NCBI RefSeq assembly: GCF_900091655.1
Contig: NZ_LT594621.1
Location: 3,754,639-3,818,638, forward strand
Origin: Culturomica massiliensis
Lineage (GTDB): Bacteria > Bacteroidota > Bacteroidia > Bacteroidales > Marinifilaceae
Reading direction: 5' to 3'
DNA length: 64,000 nt
Position 1 is the first letter of the stretch. Each line of letters opens with the position of its first letter. The translations under genes and the position numbers were made by a program. This document shows positions 16,304-24,995 of this stretch, piece after piece. The notes beneath the pieces are model-generated. The model worked only from the letters and a program-made list of their open reading frames with translations, was not told the origin of the DNA and made no database searches.

Positions 16304-16311
16304 GGAGGAGG
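16304..16311 (+). promoter_or_regulatory. Shine-Dalgarno site that fixes the rsmE start
   Basis: GGAGGAGG lies five bases before the ATG at 16317. A TTG at 16302 in the same frame would place this site inside the coding region, so the ATG is the better start. Such a strong site is unusual in this window. Confidence 0.75.
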
Positions 16312-16316
16312 CCGGA

Positions 16317-17021
16317 ATGCATTTGTTTTATACCCCGGATATAGAAGGGGATGTTTATACGTTAAACCCGGAAGAATCGAAGCATTGTGTACGTGTGCTG
16401 CGGTTGGAGAAAGGAGATGAAGTAGCTTTGGTCGATGGCCGGGGAGGATATTATAGCGGCATTATTACTGCTGCTGCTATAAAAGGGTGTAAGATCGAAA
16501 TTGTTCATAAGATTGAGGCGTATGGGAAACGTTCTTTTCGTTTGCATATAGCAATTGCCCCGACGAAAAATATCGATCGGATTGAGTGGATGCTTGAGAA
16601 ATGCACGGAAATCGGAACGGAAGAGTTTACGATGCTACGGACGGCTCGTTCCGAACGTAAAGAGGTGAAGGCAGAGCGTTTGGAGAAGGTGATTGTCTCA
16701 GCCGTGAAACAATCGTTGAAAGCCTATGTGCCGGGTTTGAATCCGATGACCGATTTTAAGCATTTTATCGCTTCCTGTAAGGAGGGACAGCGCTTTATCG
16801 CTCATTGCAATGAAGGGGAGAAGAGAAGGCTGGATGAGGTATATATCCCGGGAGAAGATGCTGTTATTCTGATCGGCCCGGAAGGTGATTTTTCGGACGA
16901 AGAGGTCGGTTGGGCGGTCTCTGCGGGATTTGTTCCCATAACATTGGGAAATAGCCGTTTACGGACAGAGACTGCCGGAATTGTTGCGTGTCATAGTATC
17001 GGATTTATGAATAAGGTTTGA
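16317..17021 (+). CDS. rsmE: 16S rRNA m3U1498 methyltransferase RsmE
   Basis: Methylates N3 of U1498 in 16S rRNA using SAM. 234 residues from the ATG at 16317: an N-terminal PUA-like domain (about 1-70, MHLFYTPDIEG, EESKHCVRVLRL) and a SPOUT domain with the trefoil-knot motif LIGPEGDFSDEEVGWA near 185 and LGNSRLRTETAGI near 210. The length is typical. It follows the small membrane protein gene; the DUF4159 gene comes 61 bases later and may be co-transcribed. Identification is secure. Confidence 0.96.
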   Translation: MHLFYTPDIEGDVYTLNPEESKHCVRVLRLEKGDEVALVDGRGGYYSGIITAAAIKGCKIEIVHKIEAYGKRSFRLHIAIAPTKNIDRIEWMLEKCTEIGTEEFTMLRTARSERKEVKAERLEKVIVSAVKQSLKAYVPGLNPMTDFKHFIASCKEGQRFIAHCNEGEKRRLDEVYIPGEDAVILIGPEGDFSDEEVGWAVSAGFVPITLGNSRLRTETAGIVACHSIGFMNKV

Positions 17022-17082
17022 AAATATAGAGATTGACCGGATATATTTTAAAATTTCCGGGTCTTTGAATAAAAATAATATC

Positions 17083-17754
17083 ATGGAACATCTTGTGAAA
17101 ATAGTGTTGATTGTCGCTTTGTTTATTTTGATTCCACGCTGGATTTGGGGACAGGAAACCAAAGTAAAGATCGCTTTGTTGAAATATAAGGGAGGGGGTG
17201 ACTGGTATGCCAATCCGACCGCCTTACCTAATCTGATAAAGTTCTGCAATGAGAATCTGGGTACGGATCTGGCCAAAGAACCGGCGACGGTAGAGCCCGG
17301 TAGCCGTGATATTTTCAATTATCCTTTTGTGCATATGACCGGGCATGGGAATATCGTATTTACGCCTGTGGAGGTGCAGAATATGCGGGAATACCTGTTG
17401 GCCGGAGGTTTTTTGCATGCGGATGATAATTACGGGCTCGATAAGGCTTTCCGGCGGGAAATGAAGAAAGTTTTTCCTGAAGATGATTTTATTGAATTGC
17501 CGTGGGATCATCCGATTTTCAGCCAGAAGTATAAATTTCCGGAAGGCTTGCCTAAAGTTCATGAACACGATAATAAACGTCCTCAGGCTTTCGGTATCGT
17601 AAAAGACGGAAGACTACTTGTTTTGTATACTTATGAAACGGATCTCGGAGACGGATGGGAGGATCAGGAAGTGCATAAAGATCCGGAGGACAAGCGTTTG
17701 CAGGCCTTGCAGATGGGAGCGAATATTATTTCGTATGTTTTTTTAAACCAATAG
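17083..17754 (+). CDS. DUF4159 domain protein, exported
   Basis: 223 residues from the ATG at 17083 (MEHLVKIVLIV), which gives a signal peptide of about 22 residues; an upstream TTG at 17065 in frame is less likely. The DUF4159 domain fills the rest, with VHMTGHGNIVFTPVEVQNMR, GFLHADDNYGLDKAFRREM and LPWDHPIF visible. The domain resembles class I glutamine amidotransferase-like folds without a clear nucleophile, and its function is unknown. In other bacteria it occurs near MoxR-type AAA genes; that context is absent here. A terminator-like hairpin follows. Confidence 0.88.
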   Translation: MEHLVKIVLIVALFILIPRWIWGQETKVKIALLKYKGGGDWYANPTALPNLIKFCNENLGTDLAKEPATVEPGSRDIFNYPFVHMTGHGNIVFTPVEVQNMREYLLAGGFLHADDNYGLDKAFRREMKKVFPEDDFIELPWDHPIFSQKYKFPEGLPKVHEHDNKRPQAFGIVKDGRLLVLYTYETDLGDGWEDQEVHKDPEDKRLQALQMGANIISYVFLNQ

Positions 17755-17820
17755 GCGTAGAACGATATTGCTAAAAAGCATCGATTTCTCTGATTTTAAA
17801 CCGGTAGATACATCGAAGGG

Positions 17821-17860
17821 AAAATTACACACTGGGACGGACTCATTTGTGTAATTTTTG
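17821..17860 (+). terminator. Terminator after the DUF4159 gene
   Basis: An 11-bp perfect stem AAAATTACACA / TGTGTAATTTT (17821-17831, 17848-17858) with a 16-base loop and a T-rich tail, 66 bases after the stop. Confidence 0.65.
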
Positions 17861-17910
17861 GTTTACGATTCCTCTTTTTTGCAGGGAAAGATTGGGGTAT
17901 AATTTGAAAT
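17861..17910 (+). repeat. Dispersed element, family B (copy 2)
   Basis: TTTACGATTCCTC, a T run, GCAGGGAAAGATTGGGGTAT and AATTTGAAAT follow the family B order. It is directly followed by a family A element. Confidence 0.6.
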
Positions 17911-17914
17911 AGAG

Positions 17915-18004
17915 ATTCTAAATTTTAGATTTTAAACTGCCTGGCAACCTGCTCCGTTATCAAATTCTTTTAATCTAAAAGCGTTAATCTAAAATCTACA
18001 ATTT
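17915..18004 (+). repeat. Dispersed AT-rich element, family A (copy 2)
   Basis: Left end TTTTAGATTTTAAACTG, core CCTGGCAACCTG, GTTATCAAATTCTTTTAATC, and right end AATCTAAAATCTACAATTT, which is the reverse complement of the family left end. It lies in the 400-base gap before clpB, which holds only this pair of repeats and the terminator. Confidence 0.75.
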
Positions 18005-18155
18005 GAAGTCTATATTTAATTGTGTCATTTTTGCATAAATTTTGTGTTTATTATGTCAAATTGGCAGGTGTGCTGCAAAATTTTCACTGCAACCTTTCAG
18101 GGAAAGAATCGGTATAAGTTTTGTATCTTCTCATAACCGAAAGGAGCATTTGATT

Positions 18156-20747
18156 ATGAATACAGACAATTATACGATTAAATCGCAGGAAGCATTGCAG
18201 AAAGCAGTGCAGCTTACACAGAGTAAAGGACAACAAGCCATCGAAACCGGGCATTTGCTGCAAGCGGTTATAGATGTCGGAGAGAATGTCACTCATTTTA
18301 TTTTTAATAAATTGGGGGTGAACAGTAATTCATTACTCGCTGCCCTGGAGCGTATTATAGATACTTATCCGCGGGTATCCGGCGGTAACGTGTATCTTTC
18401 TTCCGATACAAATAAAGTATTGGAGAAAGCTACCCGCTATGCTAATGAAATGGGGGATCAGTATATTTCCCTGGAGCATATTTTGTTGGCTTTGTTGAAT
18501 GGAAAGGATCAGGTAGCCCAGTTGATGAAAGACAGTGGGATGAACGAGAAGGAGACAAAGGCAGCAATTGCCGAATTGCGGAAGGGATCTAAGGTAAACT
18601 CGCAATCGGCAGAGTCGACTTATGATTCTTTAGGACGTTTTGCTATAAATCTGAACGAGCGTGCCCGCAATGGGAAGTTGGACCCGGTAATCGGACGTGA
18701 CGATGAAATCCGCCGGGTGCTTCAGATTTTGTCGCGCCGTACGAAAAACAATCCGATATTGATAGGAGAACCCGGGGTTGGTAAAACGGCTATTGCCGAG
18801 GGGTTGGCACAGCGTATTGTGAACGGGGATGTACCTTCCAATCTGACGTCCAAACAGATTTACTCGTTGGATATGGGAGCTTTGATTGCAGGAGCCAAAT
18901 ACAAGGGTGAATTTGAAGAAAGGTTGAAGGCTGTTGTCAATGAAGTTATCTCATCTGAAGGAGAAATCATTTTGTTTATCGATGAAATACATACCTTGGT
19001 CGGTGCCGGAAAATCCGATGGGGCCATGGATGCTGCCAATATTCTGAAACCGGCTTTGGCAAGAGGTGATTTGCGGGCTATCGGGGCGACAACCTTGAAT
19101 GAATATCAGAAATATTTCGAGCAGGATAAAGCTTTGGAGCGTCGTTTTCAGAAGGTGATGATAGATGAGCCGGATGTGATGAGTGCAATCAGTATCATGC
19201 GGGGATTGAAGGAGAGGTATGAAAATCATCATAAAGTGAGGATTACGGACGATGCTATTATTGCTTCCGTTGAATTATCTCACCGGTATATTTCCGATCG
19301 TTTTTTGCCGGATAAGGCTATCGATCTGGTGGATGAGGCGGCTGCCCGTTTGCGTCTGGAAATGAATTCCGTTCCGGAAGAGATCGATGAACTGGACCGG
19401 AAGATTCAGCAATTGCAGATCGAGAAAGAGGCATTGAAACGGGAAGGTACAAGCAAGAAGCTGGATGATATTAAAAAGGAATTGGCCGATCTGAACGAAG
19501 AGCGCACCAAGTTGCGGGCACAGTGGGAATCCGAACGTTCTTTGATCGATGAGATTCAAAAAAACAAGGATGCGATAGAACAATATAAGTTTGAGGCTAA
19601 CCGGGCCGAACGGGATGGTGATTATGGGAAAGTGGCCGAGTTGCGTTATGGCAAGATCAAGGAAGCGGAGCAGCATATCGAAGATGTGAAAGCCAGGTTG
19701 GCCGGTATGAAGAACGGAGAATCTTTGATCCGGGAAGAAGTGACGGCTGATGATATTGCTGCTGTCGTGTCCAGATGGACCGGTATTCCTGTCAATCGGA
19801 TGATGCAAAGTGAAAGACAGAAGTTGCTTTCTTTGGAACATGAACTGCATAAGCGGGTTGTCGGACAGGATGTGGCGATTGCTGCGCTGGCCGATGCTGT
19901 GCGGCGTAACCGGGCCGGCTTACAGGATGCGAAGCGGCCGATCGGTTCATTTATCTTTTTAGGTACGACCGGAGTCGGTAAAACGGAGTTAGCGAAAGCA
20001 TTGGCTGAGTTTCTGTTCGATGATGAAACTCAGATGACGCGTATCGATATGTCGGAGTACCAGGAACGTCATTCCGTTTCCCGTTTGATAGGAGCGCCTC
20101 CCGGATATGTCGGTTATGATGAAGGCGGTCAGTTAACAGAGGCTGTCAGACGTAAACCTTATTCGGTTATCTTATTGGATGAGATCGAAAAAGCACATCC
20201 AGATGTGTTCAATATTTTGTTACAGGTATTGGATGACGGTCGTCTGACGGATAATAAAGGGCGGGTCGTGGATTTTAAAAACACGATTATCATTATGACT
20301 TCAAATATCGGAGCTCATATTATTCAGGAAAAATTGAAAGATCTGAATGATAAAAACCGGGATGAGGTACTGGAAAAAACAAATGCGGAAGTATATGAGT
20401 TGTTGAAACAGACCATTCGCCCGGAATTCCTGAATCGTATCGATGAGGTGATTATGTTTACGCCTTTGCAGAAAAATGAAATCGTCGATATTGTTCGCTT
20501 GCAGATTCAGGGTGTCAATAAAATGCTGGCGAATAATGGTATCCTGTTGGAGATTACGGATAAGGCTGTGGAATGGATTGCAGAAGAGGGATACGATCCG
20601 CAGTTCGGAGCCCGTCCGGTAAAGCGGATTATACAGCGTACTTTGTTGAATGATTTGTCAAAACAGATCTTGGCTGAACAAGTTTCTAAGGATAATCATA
20701 TTTTGGTAGACGTAAAAGATAATCAGATCGTTTTCAGTAATAAGTAA
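18156..20747 (+). CDS. clpB: ATP-dependent disaggregase ClpB
   Basis: Cytoplasmic AAA+ chaperone that resolubilises aggregated proteins with DnaK. 863 residues from the ATG at 18156, chosen because AAGGAG lies nine bases upstream and the protein then begins at the Clp N domain (MNTDNYTIKSQEALQ); an upstream in-frame start adds 38 unrelated residues. Clp_N repeats (about 1-150), AAA1 with GEPGVGKT and FIDEIHTL, a coiled-coil M domain (about 400-525) and AAA2 with GTTGVGKT and LLDEIEKAH are present. The M domain separates it from ClpA and ClpC. No CIRCE or sigma-32 site was seen. Single gene with a terminator. Confidence 0.97.
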   Translation: MNTDNYTIKSQEALQKAVQLTQSKGQQAIETGHLLQAVIDVGENVTHFIFNKLGVNSNSLLAALERIIDTYPRVSGGNVYLSSDTNKVLEKATRYANEMGDQYISLEHILLALLNGKDQVAQLMKDSGMNEKETKAAIAELRKGSKVNSQSAESTYDSLGRFAINLNERARNGKLDPVIGRDDEIRRVLQILSRRTKNNPILIGEPGVGKTAIAEGLAQRIVNGDVPSNLTSKQIYSLDMGALIAGAKYKGEFEERLKAVVNEVISSEGEIILFIDEIHTLVGAGKSDGAMDAANILKPALARGDLRAIGATTLNEYQKYFEQDKALERRFQKVMIDEPDVMSAISIMRGLKERYENHHKVRITDDAIIASVELSHRYISDRFLPDKAIDLVDEAAARLRLEMNSVPEEIDELDRKIQQLQIEKEALKREGTSKKLDDIKKELADLNEERTKLRAQWESERSLIDEIQKNKDAIEQYKFEANRAERDGDYGKVAELRYGKIKEAEQHIEDVKARLAGMKNGESLIREEVTADDIAAVVSRWTGIPVNRMMQSERQKLLSLEHELHKRVVGQDVAIAALADAVRRNRAGLQDAKRPIGSFIFLGTTGVGKTELAKALAEFLFDDETQMTRIDMSEYQERHSVSRLIGAPPGYVGYDEGGQLTEAVRRKPYSVILLDEIEKAHPDVFNILLQVLDDGRLTDNKGRVVDFKNTIIIMTSNIGAHIIQEKLKDLNDKNRDEVLEKTNAEVYELLKQTIRPEFLNRIDEVIMFTPLQKNEIVDIVRLQIQGVNKMLANNGILLEITDKAVEWIAEEGYDPQFGARPVKRIIQRTLLNDLSKQILAEQVSKDNHILVDVKDNQIVFSNK

Positions 20748-20765
20748 TATATACGGGACAGTTAG

Positions 20766-20797
20766 AAAAGCTCTGCAATAAAATGCAGGGCTTTTTT
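20766..20797 (+). terminator. clpB terminator
   Basis: A 12-bp stem (20766-20777 with 20784-20795, one G-U pair), a 6-base loop and a T run, 19 bases after the stop. Confidence 0.85.
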
Positions 20798-20828
20798 ATT
20801 TTTTGTCTGTTAAGTACTAAAATAATCC

Positions 20829-20836
20829 TATCTTTG
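20829..20836 (+). promoter_or_regulatory. -7 box for the DMT transporter gene
   Basis: TATCTTTG, 29 bases before the ATG. A TTTG lies at 20802-20805, a few bases further than ideal for a -33 box. Confidence 0.55.
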
Positions 20837-20865
20837 AACATTTTAAATTTCAGTTATAAAATTTT

Positions 20866-21747
20866 ATGAATCAACGTAAGGCCTATCTTTATGCGGGTGT
20901 TGCAATTTTGTGCTGGGCAACGGTTGCAACGGCTTTTAAAATAGCTCTTTCTACTATGTCGAATATAGATTTGTTGTTTATTTCTACTTTTTCGGCATTG
21001 ATTGTACTTTTGGGTATCGTTTCTTTTGGAAAGGGCATAGGGCGGTTGAGACATGTAACTGCCCGCCAGTGGGGGCGTGCTGCTTTTATGGGTTTTTTGA
21101 ATCCGTTTTTGTATTACCTGATTCTTTTTAAAGCCTATGCTTTATTGCCGGCACAAATTGCCCAGGCGTTGAATTGTATCTGGCCGGTATTGCTTGTATT
21201 GTTGTCGATTCCGATATTGGGACAGCGGATTCCCTTTATGAGTGTATTGGCGTTGTTGATCAGCTTTGCCGGTGCAGTTGTCGTTGCTTTTCAGGGAGAT
21301 TTTTCCGGATTGTCTGTCAAGGAACCGTTCGGAGTGTTCTTGGCAGCTCTGACTTCTGTCATGTGGGCATTGTATTTCATTCTCAATATGAAAAGTAAAT
21401 TGGAGGAAGAAGTCTCTCTTTTACTGAATTTTCTCTTTGCTTCTGTTTACATTACCTTGTTGATTTGTTTTACAGGATTTCAGGTGCCGGTATTGAAGGG
21501 TTGGCTGGCCGGAGTGTATGTCGGGCTTTTCGAAATGGGCATTACTTTTGTTTTTTGGCTGAAAGCTTTAAATCTGGCCCGTAATACGGCAACGATAGGT
21601 TCGTTGATTTATCTTTTTCCTTTTTTATCTCTTATTTTTATTCACTATTTGTTGGGAGAGGAAATTTATACCTCGACCGTTTTCGGCCTGGTATTGATTA
21701 TTACCGGTATTCTGGCCAATCAGTTTATCATACGGAAATCAAAGTAA
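20866..21747 (+). CDS. EamA/DMT-family permease
   Basis: 293 residues with ten predicted membrane helices in two EamA repeats (about 5-140 and 150-288). Typical family pieces include ILCWATVATAFKIAL in helix 1, ALLPAQIAQALNCIWPVLLVLLS, and NTATIGSLIYLFPFLSLIFI in the second repeat. The family exports or imports amino acids, nucleotides or drugs; the substrate here cannot be read from sequence. It stands alone, with a -7 box upstream and a clear terminator downstream. Confidence 0.93.
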   Translation: MNQRKAYLYAGVAILCWATVATAFKIALSTMSNIDLLFISTFSALIVLLGIVSFGKGIGRLRHVTARQWGRAAFMGFLNPFLYYLILFKAYALLPAQIAQALNCIWPVLLVLLSIPILGQRIPFMSVLALLISFAGAVVVAFQGDFSGLSVKEPFGVFLAALTSVMWALYFILNMKSKLEEEVSLLLNFLFASVYITLLICFTGFQVPVLKGWLAGVYVGLFEMGITFVFWLKALNLARNTATIGSLIYLFPFLSLIFIHYLLGEEIYTSTVFGLVLIITGILANQFIIRKSK

Positions 21748-21753
21748 AAAATA

Positions 21754-21786
21754 AATGCGGTGCCGGAACACCGCATTGTTTTTTTA
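21754..21786 (+). terminator. Terminator of the DMT gene
   Basis: A 9-bp perfect stem AATGCGGTG / CACCGCATT with a 6-base loop and a long T run, starting seven bases after the stop. Confidence 0.88.
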
Positions 21787-21829
21787 TCGTTTCGCTTTCC
21801 ACCTTTCATTCTATCTTTACGGATGTTTT

Positions 21830-22822
21830 CTATTTTAGGATGGTATCGATAGCTTTTAATTCTTCTTCGGAAAATCGGAGATTACCGGTGGCTTTTAAAT
21901 TGTCGAGCAGTTGGTTGACAGAACTCGCTCCGATAATGACACTCGTTACTCTTTCGTCTTTTAATAGCCAGGATAGGGCCATTTCTGCTAATGTTTGTCC
22001 GCGTTGCCGGGCAATTTGATCCAATTGCCGGGCTTGTGCAATTTTCTCTTCCGTGACCTGTTCTTTTTGCAGAAATCCGCTTGCTTTGGCGGCACGGGAA
22101 TCGGCGGGGATACCGTGTAAGTAGCGATTGGTGAGCAGGCCTTGGGCGAGAGGAGAAAACGCAATCAATCCCAATTCATGTTTTCTGATGATGTCTGACA
22201 GGTCATGTTCGATGTGGCGGTCGAATAGCGAATAGCGGTCTTGATGAATCAGGCATGGGGTTCCCGCTTGTTTTAACTGTTTAACGATTTTATCTGTTTG
22301 TTCGCTATTGTATTTGGAGATGCCGATATATAATGCCTTGCCGCGTCTGACAATATCGGACAAGGCTTCGGCGGTTTCTTCAATAGGGGTAGCGGGGTCC
22401 GGTCGGTGGGAGTAAAAAATATCTACGTATTCAATGTCCATCCGTCGCAGGCTTTGGTCGATGCTCGCCATTAAATGCTTACGGCTGCCCCAGCTACCGT
22501 ATGGCCCCGGCCACATATCGTGTCCGGCTTTGGTCGAAATGATCAGTTCGTCCCGGTAGCGGCTTAAGCTTTTTTTCAGAATATGTCCGAAGTTTTCTTC
22601 GGCGGCTCCGGGAGGCGGACCGTAATTGTTGGCCAAATCGAAGTGGGTAATTCCCCGGTCGAAAGCCGTGTGTATGATTTCGGTAAAATTGCTGAATGTA
22701 TCGACATGGCCGAAGTTATGCCACAAACCCAATGAAATGGCAGGTAATAATAAACCGCTTTTCCCGCAGCGGCGATAGGGCATGTGTGTATAGCGGTTTT
22801 CGCTGGCTTTGTAGGTATCCAT
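21830..22822 (-). CDS. Aldo/keto reductase, YghZ type
   Basis: 330 residues from the ATG at 22822; an upstream frame extension overlaps anSME and is not favoured. The AKR catalytic residues are visible: Asp and Tyr in HFDLANNYGPPPGAAEENFG, Lys in IISTKAG, His in YSHRPDP. The NNYGPPPGAAEENFG stretch is characteristic of the YghZ/GAP-reductase-like subgroup (AKR14), NADPH-dependent enzymes reducing small aldehydes such as L-glyceraldehyde 3-phosphate or methylglyoxal. It lies five bases after the anSME stop, so it is co-transcribed with it. The functional link between the two is not obvious. Confidence 0.92.
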   Translation of the reverse strand: MDTYKASENRYTHMPYRRCGKSGLLLPAISLGLWHNFGHVDTFSNFTEIIHTAFDRGITHFDLANNYGPPPGAAEENFGHILKKSLSRYRDELIISTKAGHDMWPGPYGSWGSRKHLMASIDQSLRRMDIEYVDIFYSHRPDPATPIEETAEALSDIVRRGKALYIGISKYNSEQTDKIVKQLKQAGTPCLIHQDRYSLFDRHIEHDLSDIIRKHELGLIAFSPLAQGLLTNRYLHGIPADSRAAKASGFLQKEQVTEEKIAQARQLDQIARQRGQTLAEMALSWLLKDERVTSVIIGASSVNQLLDNLKATGNLRFSEEELKAIDTILK

Positions 22823-22827
22823 TGTTT

Positions 22828-24087
22828 TTATCCTTTTTGATTCATAATATTTGCAGGCGCTCTGTGATGTCGTAATTCGTCGGCCATGAATTCGAAATGT
22901 TTCCGGGTATGCCGGAAAAACATTTTGAATCCTTCGCATAAGTAGGATATATATTCACCGTCTTCGTTTTTGACAAAGCGGTTTTTGGGACAGTCTCCTC
23001 CGCAGGCAGCTAAGTATTCACATGCCTGACATTGGCGGGCGAGTGTATCTTTTTTATGTTGTTCAAAGAAAAGTTGTTTGTCGCTTTTAGCCATTTCTGA
23101 AATGGGGGTCGTCATGATGTTACCTACGTTGTATTCAGGAAAAACAAAATGGTCACAACAATAGGTATCTCCATTGTGCTCGATTGCCAGGGAACAACCG
23201 CAGTATTCTGCCATAGAGCAAAGAGAAGGCTGTTGCCCCGCATAGGCCGCTAAAGTATTGTCAAAGTAATTGATGAAATGCGTCCCGACATCCTTTTTTA
23301 CCCAAATATCGAAGATCCGGCATAAAAAATTTCCCCAGTCGGTTGCGTTTACGTTTTCGTTCATGACAGCGGTTGCTTTCGAATACCTGTTGTCTACTAT
23401 AGAAAGAGGTTCTGTTTCGTCCAGGGCTATTCGTTCTACGATCGGGGTAAATTGCATAAAGCGGGAACCGATGCTTTTCAGAAAGTTGTATACAAGGGCC
23501 GGTTGCTTGCTGTTGGAGGCGTTGACGACGGACATGGTGTTGAATTCGACACCGTATTTCTGAAATAGCTTCACGCATTCCATGGCTTTGTCCCAGGAGC
23601 CTTTACCATTGGGGTAACGCCGGTGATTGTCATGGTATTTTTTAGGTCCGTCGATGGAAAGGCCGCATAGGAAATGATTTTCGGCCAGAAAATTCGCCCA
23701 TTCTTCGTCGATAAGGGTTCCGTTTGTTTGAAATGCATTCAATATTTTCTTCCCATCGGCCTGTTTTTTTTGGATGTCGAGAATTTTACGGAAATATTCC
23801 ACCCCCAGTAATGCCGGTTCACCTCCGTGCCATACGAATTCGATTTGTTCCTGTGGCTGGGAGAGAATATATTCCCGGATCAGTTTTTCCAGAACATTGT
23901 CGGGCATTTTGAAAAAAGGGAGCGTGGGATGTTTTCCGGGATAAAGGGCTTCTTTTTCCAGGTAGTAACAATAATCGCAATCCAGATTACATATCGGACC
24001 TCCGGTTTTAACCATAATTGTAAAACTGCGTCGGATTTTTTTTCTTTCTTGCTCAAATGAAAAAGATGCGTTTTTTCTGGTGTCCAT
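22828..24087 (-). CDS. Anaerobic sulfatase-maturating enzyme (radical SAM, SPASM)
   Basis: Converts an active-site Cys or Ser of sulfatases to formylglycine. 419 residues: the radical SAM motif CNLDCDYC (about 34-41) binds the substrate-activating 4Fe-4S cluster; GGEPALLG follows near 90; the C-terminal SPASM region carries cysteines CSMAEYCGCSLAIEHNGDTY, CCDHF and CQACEYLAACGGDCPKNRF for two auxiliary clusters. No sulfatase gene is in the window, so its clients are elsewhere. It is the first gene of a two-gene operon with the aldo/keto reductase. A minus-strand hairpin with T run sits in its upstream region. Confidence 0.94.
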   Translation of the reverse strand: MDTRKNASFSFEQERKKIRRSFTIMVKTGGPICNLDCDYCYYLEKEALYPGKHPTLPFFKMPDNVLEKLIREYILSQPQEQIEFVWHGGEPALLGVEYFRKILDIQKKQADGKKILNAFQTNGTLIDEEWANFLAENHFLCGLSIDGPKKYHDNHRRYPNGKGSWDKAMECVKLFQKYGVEFNTMSVVNASNSKQPALVYNFLKSIGSRFMQFTPIVERIALDETEPLSIVDNRYSKATAVMNENVNATDWGNFLCRIFDIWVKKDVGTHFINYFDNTLAAYAGQQPSLCSMAEYCGCSLAIEHNGDTYCCDHFVFPEYNVGNIMTTPISEMAKSDKQLFFEQHKKDTLARQCQACEYLAACGGDCPKNRFVKNEDGEYISYLCEGFKMFFRHTRKHFEFMADELRHHRAPANIMNQKG

Positions 24088-24143
24088 AATTAGTGTCCGA
24101 AAATGTGAAGCCGTGTGTATTGAATAATTCGTCCAAAAATAAT

Positions 24144-24170
24144 AAAAAACTCCTTGCCGGAGGCAAGGAG
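24144..24170 (-). terminator. Terminator-like hairpin in the anSME upstream region
   Basis: On the minus strand CTCCTTGCC, a TCC loop, GGCAAGGAG and TTTTTT form a strong intrinsic terminator 57 bases before the anSME start. No minus-strand gene ends here, so it may be a leader attenuator or the end of a short transcript. The 300-base region up to the tRNA promoter shows nothing else. Confidence 0.6.
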
Positions 24171-24325
24171 GGACACAAGATTCTTTGTGAAATTGTGTTA
24201 TTAGTCAGGTTAGTTTAGTTTTAGTTTATATCGGATAGAACGAAAATGATTCTGAAAAGTTTCATATCGGATAAATTATTTTGCGGAAAGTTTTATGCCG
24301 GTTGTGGTATTTTTTTGCGTTTTTG

Positions 24326-24356
24326 TTTGTATAAACTAAAAAACGCTTTATATTTG
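24326..24356 (+). promoter_or_regulatory. Promoter of the tRNA-Gly / tRNA-Leu transcript
   Basis: TTTG (24326-24329) and TATATTTG (24349-24356) with exactly 19 bases between them, the best -33/-7 pair in the window. It lies 34 bases before the first tRNA-Gly half copy, so the half copies are inside the transcript. Confidence 0.75.
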
Positions 24357-24389
24357 CACTCGCTAAAGAAAAATGTTCTTTTACACAAC

Positions 24390-24754
<365 letters not shown>

Positions 24755-24768
24755 CTCTCTACAGAGAT

Positions 24769-24853
24769 GCTCGAATGGTGGAACTGGTAGACACGCAGGA
24801 CTTAAAATCCTGTGGCCATTGCGGCTGTGCGGGTTCAAGTCCCGCTTCGAGTA
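24769..24853 (+). tRNA. tRNA-Leu (TAA)
   Basis: 85 bases with a long variable arm. Acceptor GCTCGAA pairs with TTCGAGT (first pair G-U); anticodon stem CAGGA/TCCTG with loop CTTAAAA, anticodon TAA; T arm GCGGGTTCAAGTCCCGC. It is 14 bases after tRNA-Gly and surely on the same transcript. Confidence 0.95.
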
Positions 24854-24865
24854 CTCCTAAAATCA

Positions 24866-24898
24866 GGAAGTCAAACATAGTTCGGCTTCCTTTTTTTT
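24866..24898 (+). terminator. tRNA operon terminator
   Basis: A 7-bp stem GGAAGTC / GGCTTCC (one G-U pair), an 11-base loop and eight T, just after tRNA-Leu. Confidence 0.8.
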
Positions 24899-24941
24899 AT
24901 GCCTTTGAGGAGTATGTATTGCATAATCCTTGGAATAAATT

Positions 24942-24973
24942 TTTGGGTGACGATCAGATTATTATTATATTTG
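24942..24973 (+). promoter_or_regulatory. ftsX promoter
   Basis: TTTG (24942-24945) and TATATTTG (24966-24973) are 20 bases apart, 22 bases before the ftsX start. Probable head promoter of the ftsX-DUF3098 pair and possibly of uppP-truB-queA. Confidence 0.7.
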
Positions 24974-24995
24974 TCAGATTTTAACGACGAATAAT

